Shown: one piece after another, positions 25,037 through 33,587 of the stretch
Layout of the letters: the number at the start of each line of letters is the position of its first letter
How positions within the stretch are numbered: position 1 is the stretch's first letter
DNA from: CAITSH01 sp025356665
Lineage (GTDB): Bacteria; Pseudomonadota; Gammaproteobacteria; Burkholderiales; SG8-39
NCBI GenBank assembly: GCA_025356665.1
Contig: JANXRV010000019.1
Location: 204,283-268,282 of the forward strand
Reading direction: 5' to 3'
DNA: 64,000 bases
The notes under the pieces: model-generated
What the model was told of the DNA's origin: nothing
Database searches by the model: none
Seen by the model: only the letters and a program-made list of their open reading frames with translations
Translations under genes and position numbers: made by a program

Positions 25037-25272
25037 GTTCCCCCTCGTCTTTCGAGCCGGATTTCTGCGCTACTGAAGTCGATCTTGGGGAAATCAATCG
25101 CAACAGCCCGCCCTTAAGAGGCGTACCAAGTGTCAGCCGGGCCCGCGGCGGCGACCCCGCCTCTTTCGCGACATCCGGCGCCTGCCCGTGCTTACCCGAT
25201 TACAATAGCCTCCCCAGGCGCGGCATCCCCCCTTGCCGCCAGAACAACCCAGCAAGACTCAGGATTGCCCGC

Positions 25273-26322
25273 TTGAAATATCCGGAAAAAGTCGGCGTTG
25301 CCAGCATTGACGATTTCGCCGAAGTCATCGATGTACGTTCGCCGGCTGAATTTGCCGACGACCATGTTCCGGGTGCCATCAGCGCGCCGGTGCTAAGCAA
25401 TGACGAACGCGCGCAAATCGGCACGCTGCACAAGCAGGCATCGCCGTTTGACGCAAAAAAAGCCGGTGCCGCGCTGGTGTCGCGCAACATCGCCACCCAC
25501 CTGGAAACGCTTTTTTCCGGCCGCGAACGCGACTGGCGCCCGCTGGTCTATTGCTGGCGCGGTGGCAAACGCTCCGGCGCCATGGCGCATATCCTGCGCG
25601 AAATCGGCTGGCACGCGGCGTCCCTGGAGGGCGGCTACAAAGCCTATCGCACCGGGGTGCTGGCGCAACTGGCCGAACTGCCGGGACGTTTTTCCTTTCG
25701 CGTCATCTGCGGCGAAACCGGCAGTGCAAAAAGTCGCCTGCTGGAGGCGCTGGACGCCGAAGGCGCGCAGGTGCTCGACCTGGAGCAGTTGGCCAGTCAC
25801 AAGGGCTCGCTGCTGGGCGGCCTGCCGGGCAAGCCGCAGCCGGCGCAGCGCATGTTCGAGAGCATGGTGTGGGACAAGCTGCGGCACTTTGATCCGTCCA
25901 AACCGGTCTTCGTCGAGTCCGAGTCAAAGAAAGTCGGTCAAGTGCAGGTGCCGGACGCCCTTATCCTTGCCATGCGTGCGGCCGATTGCATCCACATCGA
26001 GACTGAGCTGGCCTCACGTGTGGCTTTTCTCATCGGCGACTACGCCCACTTTCTGGCCGACGCATCCAGTCTCAGGGATCGCCTCAACTGTCTGGTCGAA
26101 CTGCACGGTCGGGAAGTTATCGCGCGCTGGAATGCCGCAATCGAGGCTGGCGACTGGACCACTCTGGTCGCTGACTTGTTGCAAAACCACTACGACCCCG
26201 CCTACAAAAAATCCATGCCGAAGAACTACCGGCGCTTTGAGCAGGCCGACAGCCTGCGGCCAAAGGACTTGACGCCTGAGGGGATCCGTCAGGCAGCCAA
26301 GATGCTACTGACCACGACCTGA
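25273..26322 (+). CDS. selU: tRNA 2-selenouridine synthase
   Basis: A 349-residue enzyme (SelU/MnmH) that converts 2-thiouridine at the tRNA wobble position to 2-selenouridine via a geranylated intermediate. The rhodanese domain has IDVRSPAEFADDHVPGAI and the active loop VYCWRGGKRSGAM (Cys94). A P-loop GETGSAKS (147–154) opens the second domain, with VFVESESKKVGQVQVPDAL. The start is a TTG at 25273, chosen because AGGA lies 8 bases upstream and no ATG fits. A TACAAT -10-like hexamer is at 25201. The selenophosphate synthase gene is not in the window. Confidence 0.93.
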   Translation: MKYPEKVGVASIDDFAEVIDVRSPAEFADDHVPGAISAPVLSNDERAQIGTLHKQASPFDAKKAGAALVSRNIATHLETLFSGRERDWRPLVYCWRGGKRSGAMAHILREIGWHAASLEGGYKAYRTGVLAQLAELPGRFSFRVICGETGSAKSRLLEALDAEGAQVLDLEQLASHKGSLLGGLPGKPQPAQRMFESMVWDKLRHFDPSKPVFVESESKKVGQVQVPDALILAMRAADCIHIETELASRVAFLIGDYAHFLADASSLRDRLNCLVELHGREVIARWNAAIEAGDWTTLVADLLQNHYDPAYKKSMPKNYRRFEQADSLRPKDLTPEGIRQAAKMLLTTT

Positions 26323-26390
26323 GCAACGCCGCTGGCTGCAACGCAGGTGATCCAGGCAACCGCCTACGGCGTGGCTGCCGTATGGCTTAG

Positions 26391-26427
26391 CGGCTGGAAA
26401 GACCAGCCTGACGGGGCTTTCCAGCCG
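26391..26427. repeat. Dispersed palindrome copy after selU
   Basis: CGGCTGGAAAG (26391–26401) and CTTTCCAGCCG (26417–26427) form a perfect 11-bp inverted repeat with a 15-base loop. It lies between the convergent selU and deacetylase-like genes and could terminate either, though no T tract follows on the plus strand. Confidence 0.75.
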
Positions 26428-26477
26428 TCAAACGCGGCACTGGCGAGGCAAGCACGCGGCCCCAAAAAAAAACGCAG

Positions 26478-27401
26478 TCACAAATCACCGAGCGCCTTGA
26501 TGTGCTGGACAACGCTGCGGCCAAGCGCGGATAAGGCATAGCCGCCCTCGAGCATGGAAACAATCCGTCCCTTTGCATGGCGGTCGGCGACGGCCTTGAT
26601 CTGCTTGGTCACCCAGGCATAGTCGGCATCAGACAGGCACAACATCGCCATATCGTCCTCAGCGTGCGCGTCAAAACCGGCGGAAAAGAAAATCATTTGC
26701 GGCTTGAACGCCTCCAGCGCCGGCAACCAGACCCCGGTCACCGCCTCGCGCAAAGCCGCACTGCCCGCCCCGGCTGCCAGCGGGACGTTGAGCATGTTTG
26801 CCGCCGGCCGTTCGGTGCCGCTGTAAGGATAAAACGGATGCTGAAAAATGCCCGTCATCAGCACGCGCTCATCGCCTGCGAAAATATCCTCGGTACCGTT
26901 GCCGTGATGGACATCAAAGTCAACGATGGCAACGCGTTCAAGCCCGTGATGCTCGAGCGCATGCTTGGCCGCCACGGCGACGTTGTTGAAAAAGCAGAAC
27001 CCCATGGCGCGTGCGCGCATGGCGTGGTGCCCCGGCGGTCGCACGCTGCAAAACGCATTGTCCACCTCGCCGGCCATGACCAGGTCGGTCGCAAGCACCG
27101 CCGCGCCGGTGCCGCGCAGCAGGGCCTCCCAGGTGCCCGCGCACATCGCTGTGTCCGGATCAATGTGCACGATCCCGGTCTGCGGCGCCGCATTGCGGAT
27201 TTCGACGATGTAATCCATCGGATGCACGCGTTCGATATCGGCCAACTTGCCCTGCGGCGCATCGATGCGCGTCAGTAGCGGCGCGATGCCCGAGGCAATC
27301 AGTTGGTCCTCGATGGCCGTCAAGCGGGCCGGTTGCTCCGGATGGTGGCTGCCCATGTCATGCTTGAGAAAAGCCGGATGCGTAATAAATGCGGTGGTCA
27401 T
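26478..27401 (-). CDS. Histone deacetylase-like (class II) hydrolase
   Basis: A 307-residue protein of the arginase/deacetylase fold. The catalytic His pair is in VRPPGHHAMRARAMGFC (His125, His126). Zinc ligands are in VDFDVHHGNGTEDIF (Asp163, His165) and SAGFDAHAEDD. It ends with GGYALSALGRS. Bacterial members deacetylate acetylpolyamines or small acetylated amines such as acetoin-pathway compounds. I start at ATG 27401; upstream codons are a Cys-rich spacer reading. It is divergent from the MoxR operon and gives no clue to its substrate. Confidence 0.9.
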   Translation of the reverse strand: MTTAFITHPAFLKHDMGSHHPEQPARLTAIEDQLIASGIAPLLTRIDAPQGKLADIERVHPMDYIVEIRNAAPQTGIVHIDPDTAMCAGTWEALLRGTGAAVLATDLVMAGEVDNAFCSVRPPGHHAMRARAMGFCFFNNVAVAAKHALEHHGLERVAIVDFDVHHGNGTEDIFAGDERVLMTGIFQHPFYPYSGTERPAANMLNVPLAAGAGSAALREAVTGVWLPALEAFKPQMIFFSAGFDAHAEDDMAMLCLSDADYAWVTKQIKAVADRHAKGRIVSMLEGGYALSALGRSVVQHIKALGDL

Positions 27402-27579
27402 CGTTTCAGGCCGTGCATAAAAAATTCGACAAAACAAAAGTGCGATTAAAGAGTAAGGACAGCGCGCCCGCGCCGATATGCAGGAACGCAAGGAAAATTT
27501 GACCTTGATGCTGCAATACGGCTTCAATCATATCGGAATTCCAAGCTAAACTTGAGCCCTGAACCTCATCATCCTCGCC

Positions 27580-28500
27580 ATGAACAATCCCTCCATCAAC
27601 CAAATCATCCAGCAGGCCGGCAAGATCGTTTTAGGCAAGGAACAACAAATCCGCCTGGCACTCGCCTGCCTGCTCGCACGCGGTCATCTTCTCATCGAAG
27701 ACTTGCCCGGTGTGGGCAAGACCACCCTCGCCCATGCTCTGGCCAAGCTCCTGGGCCTGAATTTCCACCGCATTCAGTTCACCAGCGACATGCTGCCGGC
27801 GGACATCATCGGCGTGTCCGTCTATGACCGCGACAGCGCCCGTTTCAAGTTTCATCCCGGCCCCATTTTCGCGCAGCTCATCCTTGCCGACGAGGTCAAC
27901 CGCGCCACGCCCAAAACCCAGTCGGCACTGCTCGAGGCGATGGAGGAGCACCAAGTCACCACCGAAGGCGAAACACGCGCCCTGCCTGAGCCATTTTTTG
28001 TGATTGCGACGCAAAACCCCTCAAGCCAAGTCGGCACCTTTGCCCTGCCCGAATCGCAGCTTGACCGGTTTTTAATGCGCATAGAGCTAGGCTATCCCGA
28101 CCGTGCCGCAGAACGCGAACTGCTGCAAGGTGTTGAACGGCGCGACCTCATCGCCTCCGTCGAACCCTGCCTGCAAGCGGGAGAATTAGCCGAACTGCAG
28201 AACTTGGTCGGCACCGTGTACGCATCCCCCGCGCTGATCGATTACATCCAGGCCTTGACCGAACATACGCGCCGCTCGCCGGCCTACGCCTCCGGGCTTT
28301 CGCCCCGCGCCGCACTGGCACTGCTGCACGGCGCCCGTGCGTGGGCGCTGATAGCAGGGCGCGACAAAGTGCTGCCAGAAGATGTGCAGGCGATCCTGCC
28401 CGGCGTTGCCGGCCACCGACTGCGCCCGGCCCACGACGGCGTGAGCCAGAGTAGCGCGGATATCGCGCGAACGCTGATCGAAGCGGTGTCCATTCCCTGA
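27580..28500 (+). CDS. MoxR-family AAA+ ATPase
   Basis: A 306-residue AAA+ chaperone. Walker A is LPGVGKTTLAHAL, the middle has RIQFTSDMLPADIIGVSVYD, Walker B is LILADEVNRATPKTQSALLEAMEEHQV, and sensor 1 is FFVIATQNP. The pore-side phrase FKFHPGPIF is typical of MoxR. It heads a MoxR–DUF58–transglutaminase operon, a widespread trio thought to assemble or mature envelope or metal-centre proteins. A 131-base spacer with a repeat separates it from the DUF58 gene. Confidence 0.93.
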   Translation: MNNPSINQIIQQAGKIVLGKEQQIRLALACLLARGHLLIEDLPGVGKTTLAHALAKLLGLNFHRIQFTSDMLPADIIGVSVYDRDSARFKFHPGPIFAQLILADEVNRATPKTQSALLEAMEEHQVTTEGETRALPEPFFVIATQNPSSQVGTFALPESQLDRFLMRIELGYPDRAAERELLQGVERRDLIASVEPCLQAGELAELQNLVGTVYASPALIDYIQALTEHTRRSPAYASGLSPRAALALLHGARAWALIAGRDKVLPEDVQAILPGVAGHRLRPAHDGVSQSSADIARTLIEAVSIP

Positions 28501-28561
28501 CCATGCCTGAATGCGCCTGAACATGCGCCGGAACATCCGCGCAATCCAGACAATCGGCCGC

Positions 28562-28587
28562 AAAGCCCCATCTGGCGCGGCTTTCCA
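28562..28587. repeat. Degenerate dispersed palindrome, MoxR–DUF58 spacer
   Basis: AAAGCCCCATCTGGCGCGG followed by CTTTCCAG carries the family core TCTGGCGCGG with only a short AAAGC/GCTTT stem. It is inside an operon spacer. Confidence 0.5.
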
Positions 28588-28631
28588 GCTCCCCTGTCGC
28601 TCCGCACTGCGGAAAAACTGAACAACGAGCC

Positions 28632-29618
28632 GTGAACTTCGACCGCGTATTACGCTCCTCGCAGCTCTACAACCTGCTGTTCCCGCGCAAGGAACCCGAG
28701 CCCGGAGTCGTTTTTTTGTCGCAACGTCGCGTCTATATCCTGCCCACGCGGCAGGGGCTCACCTTCTGCCTTGCGTTGCTGGTGATGCTGCTCGGCTCCA
28801 TTAACTACAATCTGTCGCTCGGTTACGTGCTGACATTCCTGCTGGCGGGCGTGGGTATCGTGTCAATACTGCACACCTTCCGTAACCTTGCGCATCTTTA
28901 CATCAGCCCCGGCCGGGTCGAACCGGTGTTCAGCGGCAACGACGCCCATTTCCAGTTGCACATCGAAAACCGCAGCCGCCACGAACGCTTTGCCATCGCG
29001 CTCAATCGCGCCGGCGTCACCACAGGCTGCGACATCGCGCCGGGTTCGACCGCGAGCGTCACACTCATCATTCCGGCACAAAAGCGCGGACTGATGCCCA
29101 TCGGGCGCGTCACCTTCGACACGCGCTATCCACTCGGCCTGTTGCGCGCCTGGAGTTACGTTTCGCCCGACCTGCACTGCCTGGTCTACCCGCAGCCAGA
29201 CACCGCGCGCCTGCCGCCGCCGCAAGCACAAGCCGACAGCGGCGATACCCTCGCCCTTGGCACCGGCACCGACGATTTTTTCGGCCTGCGTCCCTACCAG
29301 CCGGGGGACTCGCCGCGCCACGTTGCCTGGAAGGCCTCCACGCGCGAAGGACCGCTGCTAACCAAGCAATTCAGCGGACGGGCTGCGGCACAGATGTGGT
29401 TCAACTGGAGCGACCTGCCGGGGGCCCTGGACATCGAGGCAAGGATGTCGCGCCTGACCCGCTGGGTGCTGCTGGCCAACACCGGCGGCATCGCCTTCGG
29501 ACTGCGCCTGCCCGGACTGGAAATCCCCATAGGCGCGGGCGAAACACACTGCCTCGCCTGCCTGCGGAAACTCGCCTTACACGACCCCGTGGCCTCACGC
29601 GAGGCTAGGCGCGCATGA
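28632..29618 (+). CDS. DUF58 domain membrane protein
   Basis: A 328-residue protein with two membrane helices near residues 40–85 (FCLALLVMLLGSINYNLSLG and VLTFLLAGVGIVSILHTF). A soluble domain follows, containing QKRGLMPIGRVTFDTRYPLGLLRAW and the DUF58 block DDFFGLRPYQPGDSPRHVAWKASTREGPLLTKQF. DUF58 proteins accompany MoxR ATPases; a VWA-like fold has been proposed. The start is GTG 28632. The stop overlaps the transglutaminase gene by four bases. Confidence 0.9.
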   Translation: MNFDRVLRSSQLYNLLFPRKEPEPGVVFLSQRRVYILPTRQGLTFCLALLVMLLGSINYNLSLGYVLTFLLAGVGIVSILHTFRNLAHLYISPGRVEPVFSGNDAHFQLHIENRSRHERFAIALNRAGVTTGCDIAPGSTASVTLIIPAQKRGLMPIGRVTFDTRYPLGLLRAWSYVSPDLHCLVYPQPDTARLPPPQAQADSGDTLALGTGTDDFFGLRPYQPGDSPRHVAWKASTREGPLLTKQFSGRAAAQMWFNWSDLPGALDIEARMSRLTRWVLLANTGGIAFGLRLPGLEIPIGAGETHCLACLRKLALHDPVASREARRA

Positions 29619-31594
29619 ACATGCCCGCCACCCCGACGCCGCTGCGCTTCAGCAACCTCGCCTGGCTGCTGGGTGGACTCGCTATGGCCGCGGCACCGCA
29701 TGCCGAGCGCCTGCCGGCCTGGATCTCCGTCATCGCGCTGACGCTGCTGTGCTGGCGCGGCTATCTCGCCTGGACGGGTGAACCGTTGCCGCGCCAATGG
29801 CTGCTGGTTCCGTTTGTCGGTGCCTGCGTGTTCGGCGTATACATGAACTTCAACACCATATTCGGACGCGATGCGGGAGTCTCGCTGCTGGTCGTTTTCC
29901 TCGGCCTCAAACTCATGGAAATGAAATCCTACCGCGATGTGTATATCGTGATGTTCCTCGCCTACTTCATCGCGCTAACCAATTTTTTCTATTCACAAAG
30001 CATCCCCACCGCCAGCCTGATGATGCTCACGGTGTTAACGATCACCGCCAGCCTGGTGAGCTTTCAGGCGCCCTTGCGCCCGCAACGCGAGAATTTCAAG
30101 ACCGGCGGTCTGCTGCTGGCGCAGGCGGCACCGCTGATGCTGGTGCTGTTTTTCCTGTTTCCGCGCGTGCAAGGCCCGCTGTGGGGCCTGCCACAAGACG
30201 CCTACAGCGGCATAACCGGCCTGTCCGACTCGATGGCCCCCGGCAATATCAGCCAGCTTTCGCAGTCGGACGCGGTGGCCTTTCGCGCCAAGTTCGACGG
30301 CCCGATGCCGCCGCGGCGGCAACTTTACTGGCGCGGACCGGTATTTTGGAATTTTGATGGTCGCACCTGGCGGCCGGGCGAGCCGCGTTTGCGCGGCGGC
30401 ACCTACAAATTCGAGGGCTTTGAGCCCCGCTACGACTACGCCGTAACGCTGGAACCGCATAACCGCAACTGGCTGTTCGCGCTGGAACTGGCGGCCAACA
30501 TCCCGCCGCGTGCGCGCGTCACCGCCGACTATCAGCTGCTATCGCTGCCACCTGTGCGCAGCCGCATCCGTTACGAGATGCGTTCCTACACCAACTACAA
30601 GGCGCTCGAGGCAGACAACGAGGAGGAGCTCGATCTCGCGCTCAAGCTGCCGGCGAAACTCAACCCGCGTACGCTGGAACTGGGCCGGCGCTGGAAGCGA
30701 GAGACCGGCGGGGATACGAATGCCATCGTCGAACGCGGGCTGACCCTGTTTCGCAACGGCGGCTTCAACTACACGCTGGAGCCACCCCTGCTCACTTCCG
30801 CGCATACCGTCGACGAATTCATCTTCGACAGCAAGCTGGGCTTTTGCGAGCACTTTTCCGGCGCCTTCGCCATCCTCATGCGCTCGGCCGGCGTTCCCGC
30901 GCGTATTGTCACCGGCTACCAAGGCGGCGACATCAACCCGGTCGACGAGCAATTGATCGTGCGCCAGTCCGACGCCCATGCCTGGGTCGAGATATGGAAG
31001 GACGGTGCCGGATGGCAGCGCATCGACCCGACCGCCGTGGTCGCGCCGGTGCGCGTCGAATCGGGTATCGCGCAAGCAGTGCCCGACGGACAACCGGTAC
31101 CCTTCATGGTGCGCACAGACCGCCTGTGGCTGCTGCAAATTCGCTACCAGATCGAGGCGATGGCGCACAAATGGAATATCTGGGTGCTCGGCTACAACCC
31201 GGAGCGCCAGCGCGAAATACTGTCCTTCATCGGCATGGACGCCGCCTCCTGGCAAGCCCTTGCGATGGCCTTGTTCTGGGGCATTGCCGGCATCATCGGC
31301 CTGCTCGCGCTATGGTTGCTGCGACGCCTGCGCCTTGACGATCCGGTGCAGCGCCACTGGACGCGCTTTTGCGACAAGATGGGGCGCGCCGGGCTGGCGC
31401 GCGCGCCGAGTGAGGGACCCTTGGACTTTGCCGGGCGCGCCGCGCAGCGCTTTCCGCACCGCGCCGAAGCGGTGAACAGCATCGCCACGCTTTACATGGA
31501 CTTACGCTACGGCGCGAGGCCAGACGGCACAAAGCGGACCAAGCGCACGGACCTGCAGCAACTGCAGCGACTGATCAGCCGGTTCAAACCATGA
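29615..31594 (+). CDS. TgpA-type transglutaminase-like membrane protein
   Basis: A 659-residue inner-membrane protein. About five to six N-terminal helices (~15–190) precede a periplasmic transglutaminase core with the triad Cys411 (KLGFCEHFSGAFAILMRSAG), His455 (SDAHAWVEIW) and Asp471 (RIDPTAVVAP). A C-terminal helix (~550–570) and a short cytoplasmic tail follow. This is the TgpA architecture, known in Pseudomonas as an essential membrane transglutaminase. It is coupled by four-base overlaps to the DUF58 gene and to the lytic transglycosylase gene, tying it to cell-wall work. Confidence 0.93.
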   Translation: MNMPATPTPLRFSNLAWLLGGLAMAAAPHAERLPAWISVIALTLLCWRGYLAWTGEPLPRQWLLVPFVGACVFGVYMNFNTIFGRDAGVSLLVVFLGLKLMEMKSYRDVYIVMFLAYFIALTNFFYSQSIPTASLMMLTVLTITASLVSFQAPLRPQRENFKTGGLLLAQAAPLMLVLFFLFPRVQGPLWGLPQDAYSGITGLSDSMAPGNISQLSQSDAVAFRAKFDGPMPPRRQLYWRGPVFWNFDGRTWRPGEPRLRGGTYKFEGFEPRYDYAVTLEPHNRNWLFALELAANIPPRARVTADYQLLSLPPVRSRIRYEMRSYTNYKALEADNEEELDLALKLPAKLNPRTLELGRRWKRETGGDTNAIVERGLTLFRNGGFNYTLEPPLLTSAHTVDEFIFDSKLGFCEHFSGAFAILMRSAGVPARIVTGYQGGDINPVDEQLIVRQSDAHAWVEIWKDGAGWQRIDPTAVVAPVRVESGIAQAVPDGQPVPFMVRTDRLWLLQIRYQIEAMAHKWNIWVLGYNPERQREILSFIGMDAASWQALAMALFWGIAGIIGLLALWLLRRLRLDDPVQRHWTRFCDKMGRAGLARAPSEGPLDFAGRAAQRFPHRAEAVNSIATLYMDLRYGARPDGTKRTKRTDLQQLQRLISRFKP

Positions 31595-32625
31595 TGCGCT
31601 TGCTGATACTTGCCCTGCTATGCGTGCTGCTGCGAAGCGGCGCGCTTGTTGCGGCACCGGCGCCTTACCTGAAGCGCGCGGAGGTAAAAACATTCATCGA
31701 CGAGATGGCGCAAAAGCACGGCTTCGTCAAAAAACAGCTCGAGTCCTTGTTCAGCCGGGTCCGCCATCAAAGCGCGGTCATGAAAGCCATCCAATCCGGT
31801 GCGCCCGAAGTGCGCTCCTGGCAAAACTACCGAGCACGCTTTGTAAATCCGCTGCGCATTCAGTCGGGCATCGAATTCTGGTCACGGCACGAGCAAGCCC
31901 TCACGCGCGCCGAGCAGGAATTCGGCGTGCCGGCAGAAATCATCGCCTCCATCATAGGCGTGGAAACGGTCTACGGCCGCAACATGGGGAACTTTCGCGT
32001 CATGGACGCACTGACCACCCTCGCCTTCGACTATCCCAAGCGCAGCGAATTTTTCCGCACAGAATTGGAGAGCTTTCTCTTGCTTGCGCGCGAAACCAAG
32101 CGCGACGTGTTCAGCATCAAGGGCTCCTACGCCGGCGCCATCGGCATTCCGCAATTCATGCCGGGCAGCTACCGCCGCTACGCCGTCGACTTTGACGGTT
32201 CGGGCAACACCGATTTGAGAGCCAGCCCCGCGGACGCGATCGGCAGCGTTGCTAACTTCCTCAAATCCCATGGCTGGGTCGCCGGCAGCATGATTGCCGT
32301 GCCGGTGAGCGTCAGCGGTCAATCCTTTCGCCGCCTGCTCGACGCCGGCCTCAAGCCAAGCACCTCCGCGGCGGATTTGGCAACACTGGGTGTGGCCTTG
32401 TCCGCCCCCTTGCAAGCGGACACCTTGTGTGCGCTGATCGAGTTGGAAACGCCCGGCCAACCCGGGGAGTTCCTCGCCGGGTTGCAGAATTTCTGGGTGA
32501 TCACCCGCTACAACCGCTCAAGCTTTTACGCCGCCTCGGTGATCGAACTCGCCGCCGCACTCAAGGCCGAACGCGCCAATGCCAGCCCCGGAGCACGCCC
32601 CGTACAGCCACCGGCCGCAAGGTAG
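31591..32625 (+). CDS. mltB: Lytic murein transglycosylase B
   Basis: A 344-residue periplasmic enzyme. A signal peptide (~1–22) is followed by the Slt/MltB fold. The catalytic Glu is in IIASIIGVETVYGRNMGNFR. Further family phrases are ALTTLAFDYPKRSEFFR, IKGSYAGAIGIPQFMPGSYR and YAVDFDGSGNTDL. It cleaves the glycan strands of peptidoglycan to give 1,6-anhydro ends. There is no lipobox, so it is the soluble form. It overlaps the transglutaminase gene by four bases. Its TAG stop lies inside a dispersed palindrome. Confidence 0.95.
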   Translation: MMRLLILALLCVLLRSGALVAAPAPYLKRAEVKTFIDEMAQKHGFVKKQLESLFSRVRHQSAVMKAIQSGAPEVRSWQNYRARFVNPLRIQSGIEFWSRHEQALTRAEQEFGVPAEIIASIIGVETVYGRNMGNFRVMDALTTLAFDYPKRSEFFRTELESFLLLARETKRDVFSIKGSYAGAIGIPQFMPGSYRRYAVDFDGSGNTDLRASPADAIGSVANFLKSHGWVAGSMIAVPVSVSGQSFRRLLDAGLKPSTSAADLATLGVALSAPLQADTLCALIELETPGQPGEFLAGLQNFWVITRYNRSSFYAASVIELAAALKAERANASPGARPVQPPAAR

Positions 32626-32650
32626 TCGAATCTGGCGGGGCTTTCGACTA
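32623..32650. repeat. Palindrome with TCTGGCGGGG loop at the mltB stop
   Basis: TAGTCGAA (32623–32630) and TTCGACTA (32643–32650) form a perfect 8-bp stem; the loop reads TCTGGCGGGGCT. The loop core is shared with the dispersed palindrome family while the stem bases differ and are compensated. Confidence 0.65.
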
Positions 32651-32712
32651 TCATGGCAAATTGAAACGTCTTCCCCACCGCGCGCTCGGCATCCTGTCCG
32701 GTGCGTCAACAC

Positions 32713-32746
32713 TGCGGTTCCCTTACCCGCATAATAAAAAGGTTTC
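32713..32746 (+). ncRNA. preQ1-I riboswitch
   Basis: Immediately before the queuosine-precursor transporter gene, stem P1 is TGCGG (32713–32717) with CCGCA (32727–32731). The loop reads TTCCCTTAC, with the conserved UUC whose C recognises preQ1. The A-rich tail is TAATAAAAAGG. A P2 pseudoknot forms between CCTT (32721–32724) and AAGG (32739–32742). AAGG is also the ribosome-binding site, 7 bases before the ATG, so ligand binding would hide it and stop translation. Size, stem-loop order, A-rich tail and target gene all match the class I aptamer. It has not been scored with a covariance model. Confidence 0.85.
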
Positions 32747-32749
32747 ACC

Positions 32750-33457
32750 ATGAACCAGCCGCAACGGCAGTACCGCTATTACGAGTTCGTGATGGCAGCC
32801 TTCGTTACCATCCTCATTTGCTCAAACCTCATCGGTCCGGCGAAAATTTGCCAGATGGATTTGCCCCTAGTGGGGCTCGTGACCTTCGGTGCCGGTGTGT
32901 TGTTTTTCCCGATATCCTATGTGTTCGGCGACGTACTTACCGAGGTCTATGGTTACGCCAAGGCCCGTCGCGTGATCTGGGCCGGGTTTGCCGCGCTGGC
33001 ATTTGCATCCGTCATGGCAACCGTCGTTGTGGCCCTGCCGCCTGCCCCTTTCTGGAACAACCAGGCGGCTTACGAAATCGCATTTGGCACCACCTGGCGT
33101 ATCGCCCTGGCATCCATGTTTGCCTACTTTTGCGGCGAGTTCGTCAATTCCTTCATTCTTGCAAAAATGAAAATATGGCATGAAGGGCGGCATCTTTGGG
33201 CGCGCACCATCGGCTCCACCGTCTTTGGCGAGGCGGTTGATTCAACGCTGTTTTATCCCCTGGCCTTTTACGGCACGGGCATCATTCCGAACGACAAACT
33301 GCCGCTGGTCATGTTGGCACAATTCATCGTCAAAGTCGGCGTGGAAGTCATGTTCACACCGCTCACCTACAAGATCGTAAATGCACTAAAAAAAGCCGAA
33401 CATGAAGACTATTATGACCGTGGCACGGACTTCACTCCATTCAGCCTAAAGTCATGA
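32750..33457 (+). CDS. yhhQ: Queuosine precursor transporter (YhhQ/COG1738)
   Basis: A 235-residue membrane protein with about six helices. Family phrases are FVMAAFVTILICSNLIGPAKIC, GAGVLFFPISYVFGDVLTEVYGYAKARRVIW and FVNSFILAKMKIWHEGRHLWARTIGSTVFGEAVDSTLFY. This family imports queuosine precursors (preQ0/preQ1), confirmed for E. coli YhhQ. The preQ1-I riboswitch in its leader supports the assignment independently. It stands as a single gene, so this organism probably salvages precursor when internal preQ1 is low. Confidence 0.93.
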   Translation: MNQPQRQYRYYEFVMAAFVTILICSNLIGPAKICQMDLPLVGLVTFGAGVLFFPISYVFGDVLTEVYGYAKARRVIWAGFAALAFASVMATVVVALPPAPFWNNQAAYEIAFGTTWRIALASMFAYFCGEFVNSFILAKMKIWHEGRHLWARTIGSTVFGEAVDSTLFYPLAFYGTGIIPNDKLPLVMLAQFIVKVGVEVMFTPLTYKIVNALKKAEHEDYYDRGTDFTPFSLKS

Positions 33458-33463
33458 TTTTTT

Positions 33464-33492
33464 TGACAATGTCATAAAAATTGACGTTGTCA
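33464..33492. promoter_or_regulatory. Two tandem TGACA-type palindromes upstream of the HD-domain gene
   Basis: TGACAATGTCA (33464–33474) is a perfect 5-1-5 palindrome, and TGACGTTGTCA (33482–33492) is a 4-3-4 palindrome. Their centres are 18 bases apart, close to two helical turns, in an AT-rich spacer 96 bases before the HD gene's start. TTGACA at 33463 could serve as a -35. The arrangement suggests a dimer-binding repressor or activator, identity unknown. Confidence 0.5.
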
Positions 33493-33587
33493 TAATTTGC
33501 CTTTCACCGCACGGTGGAATAAGATTTCCCCTCTGGCGTTCAACTGGTAAGTTCAATCAAGAGCCCCCAGCCCATTCAGGAGCCCGG

